Assembly: GCF_003086295.3 (NCBI RefSeq)
Contig: NC_092053.1
Coordinates: forward strand, 118,440,445-118,504,444
Origin: Arachis hypogaea
Lineage: Eukaryota > Streptophyta > Magnoliopsida > Fabales > Fabaceae
DNA: 64,000 nucleotides
Direction of reading: 5' to 3'
Below, one piece after another: positions 57,627 to 64,000 of the stretch. Position 1 is the first letter of the stretch. Every line of letters begins with the position of its first letter. The notes under the pieces are model-generated. The model was not told the DNA's origin. It saw only the letters and a list, made by a program, of their open reading frames with translations, and did no database searches. Both the position numbers and the translations under genes were made by a program.

Positions 57627-59218
57627 TCATGGCGGTTTGTGCTTGAACTCATCCAGGAATCTCCACCAATGTTTGTAATTCCAATGGCCTCCGGGATCCC
57701 AAACTAGGCGCAGAAAGCCTTCAAGCAAGTTAAAGCAAGTGACAAGGTCCCAAGAGTGTTGATTGCTAGAATGAATTCCGGGGTCCCAAACTTTGCTTTT
57801 ACACCCGTCTTCTTGTTGATCATTAGTGTTCCAACCGGGTGGCAGGCAATCTGAATTCTCACTAAAGCGGTCAAACAACTTCCTAGACCCATTCAGTTGA
57901 GCTTTACACCAACCTTTGCATTTAAACTTTGAGCTTTCCACCATATTGAATCTTGCATGACGACTCCTACCACTAACCATCTCCCTCTTACTCTTAAAGC
58001 CACAAAGAGCTCTAAGCTGACCATCTGTTTCAAGCAAAGCATATTCAAGTGAGCTAATTAAGCTTAGAGATGAGAGATTTACCCACTTGAAAATGAAGGG
58101 ATGGATGATGATGGCTTTGGGGGAGAGGTCTCCAGCAACCTTGGCAAGGTGATTTCCAGCTCCATTCCCTTGGGCTCTTCTTTGACAACTTTCACCACTT
58201 TGCAAGCTTCTTCAATTTCAACCTCTTCCTCTTGGTAGATTTCTTTCAATTCAATCTCTTCTTCATTACTTACCAAGGGCATAGGAGGTTGTTCTTCTTC
58301 TTCTTGAATCTCCATCTCAAGTCCAATGGGAGAGGATTCAATTGTAGATAAGAATTCACTAATGATTGAATCCATCTCTTGATCATCCCCTTCAAAGTCT
58401 TCAACCATGATATGCTTTGGAGGTTGTACACCCTCCTCAACATCAATTTCAAACTCCTTAGAAGGGGGCTCTATGACTTGAGTTTCCCATGGAGGTTCCG
58501 TATCTCCCAAGTCTTCAACTACTTCTTCCTCTTCAACGATCACGGCTTCCTCCAATTGTTCCAATACAAAGTCGTGCTGCTTACTGTCCACCGAAGTTTC
58601 TAGTGTCTCCTTCATGCTACGTTCTTCAGTAGATTCTCCACATGAAACCGTGGGGGTTCCTTGAGTGCTCAGATGTTGAGAAGCTAATTGATTTACTACC
58701 TCGGTTAAGGCAGTCGCTAATTCCAGTACATCCCTTTTTATCTTCGCTTGCCCTTGAAAAAGACCACGAAGGATGTCATCCATTGGAGATTAGGGTGGAT
58801 ATAAGGGTTTATTATTTTGGAGAAAGGGTTCATAATAGGAAGGTGGTTCTTCTTGATAAGGATATGGAGATGGTGAATATTGAGGTGGTGGTTCTAGGTG
58901 TGGTTCATATGGTGGTGTTTGGTGGTAAGGGGCTTGTGACTATGGTGGTTCAAAATTACGTGGAGGAGGAGGTTCAGAGGCATTTTGTGGTGGGTGTTGA
59001 TTGTCACGAAAAGGTCCACCATAACCATTGTCTTGGTGCGCATCATAGAATGGTTGTTGATAGTGCCTAGGAGGTGGTTGTCGCCAAGAGGGTTGATCAA
59101 ATTCTTGTGGCTCCTCCCATCTTTGATTGTCTCATCCATGACCCAAGCTTTCATTGTAATCTCCTCTTCTTGTAACATTATTGTGACCAAACTCATAGTC
59201 AAAGGGGTGGAAATTCAT
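57627..59218 (-). pseudogene. Private ORF of element 2 (broken)
   Basis: Homologue of the 586-aa frame in element 1. The start ATG at 59218 (MNFHPFDYEFG) is followed by stops at 59132-59134 and 58790-58792. A 234-codon open part (58079-58783) covers the acidic middle (LEQLEEAVIVEEEEVVEDLG) and a shifted 192-codon part (57627-58205) covers the C-terminal domain (LLETDGQLRALCG, KVWDPG, HWWRFLDEFKHKPP). The frameshift lies in the 58079-58205 overlap. At the codon where element 1 has its early stop, this copy has Trp, and the reverse holds at 59132, so the stops arose independently. Confidence 0.82.
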
Positions 59219-59301
59219 AATAGCTAATAAAAATTAAAAACAAATAAACAGGTAAAAGGAAAATATTTACAATAACCAATAATAAGGCACACGTTTGCAA
59301 T

Positions 59302-59319
59302 TCCTCGGCAACGGCGCCA
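59302..59319 (-). other. Primer-binding site, tRNA-Asp type (element 2)
   Basis: The minus strand reads TGGCGCCGTTGCCGAGGA, one base from the typical tRNA-Asp complement. It lies three bases inside the right LTR. Confidence 0.88.
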
Positions 59320-59322
59320 TTT

Positions 59323-60722
59323 TGACGATCGTTTTCTTAGCTGGTAAAGAAATTTTATAAAATTAATCGCGTTGTAAGTATAGCTTCTAAACCAACAAAG
59401 TCCTTTCATACAAAAGTTTTGGTTGTCACAAGTAACAAACCCCTTAATAAATTGATAACCGAAGTATTTAAACTTCGGGTCGTCTTCTCAAGGAATTGCA
59501 GGGAGGTGTTCTTATTATTGGTTATGCAAGGGTATATTTTGGGGTTTTTAAAAGGTTTGAACAAGGAAATAAATTGCTAAGAAAAATAAATTAATAATTA
59601 ATAAGACTCTTGGCAAGGTATGAGAATTGGAATTCCTATCCTAGGTATCCTTATCAGGTGTGATGAGAATTGGGTTTTAATCCCACTTAGTCAGCCTTTA
59701 CTTAACAAGGGAAGGTCAAGTGTACTAATTAGCTTGATGCTCAAGTCCTAGTCAATCCCTAGGGAAAGACTAGCTTTAGAGTGATCCAGATCAATCCGTA
59801 ATTCCAATTTCAATCAACAGCTGAGTTTGATAACTCAAGTGTCACCAATTAATCAATTAAATCCAAGAATATAAAAAGCTAAATAAAAATCATAAATCTG
59901 AAATACTTCAAATTGTATTAAATAGAAAATCAATATAAACATAAAAAGTTCATAAACTAAATTAAGAAAATAAATAAAAGGAACATTAAACCTGTGATTA
60001 CAGAAGATAAAATCCTAATCCTAATATAAATCCTAATCCTAATCCTAAGAGAGAGGGGAGAACCTCTCTCTCTAGAAACTACATCTAAACCTAAAATTAT
60101 GAATTATGAGTTGATGAAAAACGTCTTGAGTCTCCGCATGTTCCCTGACTTTAATCTGTGTTTTTGGGCCGAAAACTGGGTCAAAACGCGGCCCAAAATT
60201 GCCCCCAGTGAATTCTGTTAACTCTGCAGATCGCGCATGTCACGCGTACCGTCGTCCACGCGTGCGCATCTTTCAGCGTTTTTCCTTGCCATGCGTGCGC
60301 GTCGTCCACGCGTTCGCGTCACTCGTACAGATTCAATTCCATGCGTTCACGTTAGGCACGCGAACGCGTTACTGCGCTTTCTCTATTTCGCGCGGTCGTG
60401 TGAGCCATGCGTCCGCGTCGCTTCTCGCTGGTCATCTCCTTAATTTCTTGTGCTCCTTACATTTTTGCAAGCTTCCTCTCCATTCTCTAAGCCATTCCTG
60501 CCTTATAAATTCTGAAACACTTAACGCACATATCACGGCATCGAATGGTATAAAGGAGAAATTAAAATACACAATTTAAAGCTTTAGGAAGCAAGTTTTC
60601 ACTCATAGAATAAATCCAGGAAGGAATTGTAAAACCATGCAAATCATATGAATAAGTGGGTGAAAAGATGATGAAAACCACTCAAATTAGCACAAGATAA
60701 ACCATAAAATAGTGGTTTTTCA
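59323..60722 (-). repeat. 5' LTR of non-autonomous element 2
   Basis: 1400 bp partner of the LTR at 53364, starting TGACGATCG. It differs by scattered substitutions and small indels, and the last TTATCA reads TTTTCA here. Confidence 0.92.
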
Positions 60723-61436
60723 GGAGGTCTGCAGGATTTGGAAAGGGGACTGTTAGTTAGACTGAAGATCTTTAGTCAGTTGCCATTTATGGTTTAGTCT
60801 ATTTATAAGCTTTGATTTATCTGTTGGAAGTTCTAGGATTGCCTTCGGCTTTCCCAGGACATTATATGTTAGATATGTGGGTACTGTTACCATACTGAGA
60901 ACCGAACCCATGCAGATTTTGTGATTTTCAGATGCAGGTCGTGAGGCTACTCGTTGAGGCATGCTGGAGACTACTGAATTAGCGAAGATCCTTGGTTCTC
61001 GGGACTTTATTTTGGTTTCATGTAGATAGTTACTATCTCCACTAAATAATATATACTGTTGACTCCTCTTAGAGGTTGTTTTGGAGAACAGGTTTTGGTA
61101 GTTTGTCCGTGGAGTTTCCCTTGGGTTTCTTACTTTATGTTTATATATATCTTTGCAAACCAGGTCTTGAGTTTTGATATTCGTATATTTGGCACTCTCT
61201 TGTTTATGCATTCGCGTTAGTCTATCCTTTATCTGTTTTGTTACGTTATTGATCGGAGTGTTGCACTTTTCCATTTAACGGTGTTGTTTTACCCCCCTTT
61301 TTCTTCAAAGGCTCCTAGTTATAAACATTCTTCACACTACTATATGTACTATATTTTACATTTAGAGGTCGTAATACCTCGCCACCTCTGTCTTATGACT
61401 TAAGCATAAGGCTCTGTGTGGTAGGGTGTTACATTT

Positions 61437-61448
61437 TGGTATCAGAGC
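61437..61448 (+). other. Primer-binding site, initiator tRNA-Met
   Basis: TGGTATCAGAGC, three bases after the split LTR, complementary to initiator tRNA-Met. It matches the site of the intact Tekay element and confirms that the LTR segments belong to a plus-strand element. Confidence 0.92.
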
Positions 61449-61651
61449 AGTTCGTTCCTGTAGAACCTGAGGGACGGTCTGACTATGCTTATGTGCATTC
61501 TCTGTATGTGTGTTTATGTGCTATTAGAATATCTAACTGATATACCTAGCATAAACGTTCATGAGCATGCATTTGGGACTTTGAAGCACTAGACTTCCAA
61601 TATTAAGACTGATAAATTTGATATCGATTGTTTGGTGTGCATAGGAACTAG

Positions 61652-64000
61652 ATGGAGCCTCGTGGACGTGGTCGAGGTCGTGGGAAAGGTCGTACTAGTG
61701 CTCAGGGACTGGGATTAACCCAAATGACCTGGTAAACTTTATGGCGGCATTGGAGAACATGGCTGCAGCTATGCAGGCCACTGCTGCGGCGCTTGGGCAA
61801 CAAATGAACTATAATGGCAATGGCAGAAGTGGAGATCAGGGCCCGATAATACTGGTAACCTTCTTAAAGGTTAATCCACCTAAGTTCAAGGGAACCACCA
61901 ACCCCACTGAAGCCGATACTTGGTTTCAGGCTATGGAGCGAGCACTGCAAGCACAGTTGGTACCTGAAGAGCAGTGTGTTGAGTTTGCTACCTATCTGCT
62001 CACTGGGGAAGCATCGCATTGGTGGCAGGAAACACGACGTCTTCTGCAGCAGGGTGATGACCCTATCACTTGGGATACCTTCTAGGTGGAATTCTATAAG
62101 AAGTACTTTCCAAATTCTGCTAGGACGGCCAAGGAACTGGAGTTACTGCAGCTGAAGCAGGGTGCTATGTTTGTATCTGAGTATACAGACAAGTTTGAGG
62201 AGCTATTCAGGTTTTCCCGCATGTTTCAGGAAGCTCCGGGAGACTTCGAGGAATAGAAGTGCATTAAGTATGAAGGAGGGCTCCGGAGCGATTTCTTTAG
62301 CTCAGTGGGACCAATGGAGATCAGAATCTTCTCAGAGTTGGTGAATAAGAGCAGGGTTGCTGAAGAGTGTGTGAAAAAGACAGCTGCAGAGAGAGGAAGC
62401 CATAGGGGGCCATTCCCATCGAACCGAGGGAAGAGCTTTGCTTCGAGAGGTCCGCCTTTCAAGCGGGGAGGCTTTTTCAGGACGCCCAACAACAACAACT
62501 CACAAGGGAAAAGGTTTGGGAAGTAGCCTCAGAATGAGCAAGCTTGTGCTAGGTGCGGGAGTCACCATCCGGGAGCGTCATGCAAGGCCGGATGGGGCTT
62601 GTGCTATTCTTGTGGTAAGGCGGGGCATAGAGCCTCAAACTGTCCAGAGAAGCAGAAGCAAGGTGCAGGGAGAGCACAGCAGCCTGGTCGGGTGTTCACC
62701 ACCTCAGCTGCGGGTGCCGAGGGATCCGAGACACTTATCCGAGGTAACTGTGAAATGACTGGTCAAATTTTAAATGCTTTATTTGATTCGGGAGCAACAC
62801 ATTCATTCATTGCATTCGAAAAAGCTAGTGACCTAGGATTGAAGGTTGTAGTTTTAGGTTATGACCTAAAGGTGTATAATGCCATCCATGAAGCCATGAT
62901 AACTAGGCTAGGATGCTTGCAAGTTTCATTTAGGGTTAAGCAACGTGATTTTATCCATTATTTAATCTGCTTGCCGATGACCGGTCTTGATCTTATCCTA
63001 GGTTTGGACTGGTTATCTAAGAACCATGTTCTGCTCGACTGTTCTGTAAAATCGGTGTACTTTATGCCGAAAGATACAAAAGGGCCAGTTGTGTTGAATA
63101 GTTATTACTTGAACTTTATGATGGTGAATTGTTCTGGGACCGAGTGTCAGGGTATTTTGTTGTTAACCGCAGGTGTTTTGGGTGATGATCAAAGCTTGGA
63201 GAAAATTCCGGTTGTGTGTGAGTTTTCAGAGGTGTTTCCCGACAATATTGATGAATTTTCACCTAACCGAGAGGTTGAGTTTCAATTGAATTAGTGCCTG
63301 GGGCCGGACCAATCTCGAGTGCTCCTTATATGATGTCATCGCTAGAGATGGCTGAGCTAAAGTCTCAGCTAGAGGATCTGTTGGGTAAGAACTTTATCCG
63401 ACCAAGTGTTTCTCCGTGGGGCGCGCCGGTGCTACTGGTAAAGAAAAAGATGGGAGTATACGGTTCTGTGTGGATTACAGGCAGCTGAACAAGGTCACAA
63501 TAAAGAATAAGTACCAATTTCCAAGGATTGACGATCTCATGGATCAGTTACAAGGAGCCGGGGTTTTCTCCAAGATCGATTTGCGATCTGGTTATCACCA
63601 GATAAGGGTGAGGTGAGGACATCCCTAAGACCGCTTTCAGGACTTGTTATGGTGATTACGAGTACACTGTAATGTCTTTTGAGTTGACAAACGCTCATGC
63701 AGTGTTTATGGATTATATGAACAGAGTTTTTCGTCTGTTTCTGGATGAATTCGTTGTTGTCTTCATTGATGACATACTGATTTACTCCAAGACTGAAGAA
63801 GAGCATGCAAAACACTTGAGGATTGTGTTGCAGATACTAAAGGAAAAGAAACTCTATGCGAAACTATCTAAATATGAATTCTGGAAGAGTGAGGTGAAGT
63901 TTTCGGGGTCATGTGGTGAGTAAATAGGGGATAGCTGTAGATCCTTCTAAGGTGGAAGCAGTGATGGAGTGGAGGCAACCAACCTCAGTAACTGAGATAA
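61652..64000 (+). pseudogene. Decayed Tekay gag-pol, runs off the window
   Basis: Homologue of the intact polyprotein at 11657-16135. It starts at ATG 61652 ([11 protein letters not shown]), shifts frame before 61741, and has stops at 61733-61735, 62083-62085, 62254-62256, 62524-62526 and 63292-63294 plus further frame changes near 63450 and 63615. Recognisable parts are the Gag core (61741-62260), the CCHC knuckle CYSCGKAGHRASNC (from about 62602), protease DSGAT near 62788, and RT with FIDD near 63765. RNase H, integrase and the 3' LTR lie beyond the right edge. It is much older than the copy at 8319-19629. Confidence 0.93.

Larger units (their letters stand above)
53364..60722 (-). mobile_element. 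Non-autonomous LTR element 2, 7359 bp
   Basis: LTRs at 53364-54774 and 59323-60722, a perfect GGAGG target duplication (53359-53363 and 60723-60727), a tRNA-Asp primer site at 59302-59319 and a polypurine stretch (minus-strand AGTGTGGGGAGGC) next to the left LTR. The interior has the same private ORF as element 1 and no gag-pol. LTR sequence is alignable to element 1 over long blocks but differs at the start (TGACGAGCG against TGATGAATGG), so the two are subfamilies of one family. Confidence 0.92.
42342..61433 (+). repeat. 5' LTR of a decayed Tekay element, split in three
   Basis: One LTR of about 3.4 kb broken into 42342-44126, 52441-53363 and 60723-61433 by two nested elements. It starts TGTAAAACCCGG and ends GGTAGGGTGTTACA, and is homologous (in opposite orientation) to the LTRs at 8319 and 16329. 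The conserved LTR block is at 53096-53193 on the minus strand. The tRNA-Met primer site follows immediately, so this is the 5' LTR of the gag-pol copy at 61652 onward. Confidence 0.88.

Overview
This is a plant nuclear window made almost wholly of transposable elements. I see no intact host gene. The mix of Tekay-type Ty3 elements with about 3.3-kb LTRs, Sirevirus-like Copia sequence, gene-capturing CACTA elements and a soymovirus-like endogenous pararetrovirus suggests a legume. Arachis (peanut or a wild relative) is my best guess. That rests on recalled repeat families (the 11.3-kb Ty3 element recalls peanut FIDEL), not on a search.

Left part, 1-25.2 kb. Positions 1-5024 are the 3' end of a decayed Sirevirus-like Copia element: reverse transcriptase/RNase H tail, env-like ORF, 3' LTR. 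Positions about 6540-25173 hold a nearly full-length but broken endogenous pararetrovirus, whose parts run coat protein, protease/RT/RNase H, transactivator, 35S-like promoter, movement protein, four tiny ORFs and a tRNA-Met primer site. A young 11,311-bp Ty3/Tekay element (8319-19629, minus strand) has split it between coat protein and protease, with a perfect CAGAG target duplication. That element keeps one open 1492-codon gag-pol frame, but one RNase H catalytic Asp reads Asn.

Middle part, 25.2-42.3 kb. Here lie an LTR remnant, a fragment of a non-autonomous LTR element (26.5-27.6 kb), a truncated CACTA-like element with acyl-carrier-protein and ZIFL-transporter exons (27.6-30.2 kb), a second Ty3 LTR (from 30165) holding a 1.8-kb solo LTR, and a complete 4.27-kb CACTA element (35148-39413) carrying MER3/HFM1 helicase exons and a patatin-like fragment. 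Two exons of a UbiA-type prenyltransferase follow at 40.8-41.1 kb.

Right part, 42.3-64 kb. One plus-strand Tekay-type 5' LTR runs from 42342 to 61433 but is split by two related non-autonomous LTR elements (44127-52440 and 53364-60722, both minus strand, tRNA-Asp primer sites). These encode the same unusual acidic, Pro/Tyr-rich protein with no gag or pol domain. After the LTR comes a primer site and a decayed gag-pol that runs off the window.

Nothing here works together as a host pathway. The content is a record of nested insertion, gene capture and decay. The strongest leads are the non-autonomous family with a conserved private ORF, the pararetrovirus layout, the gene-capturing CACTA elements, and a roughly 97-bp block held nearly constant among otherwise diverged Ty3 LTRs.
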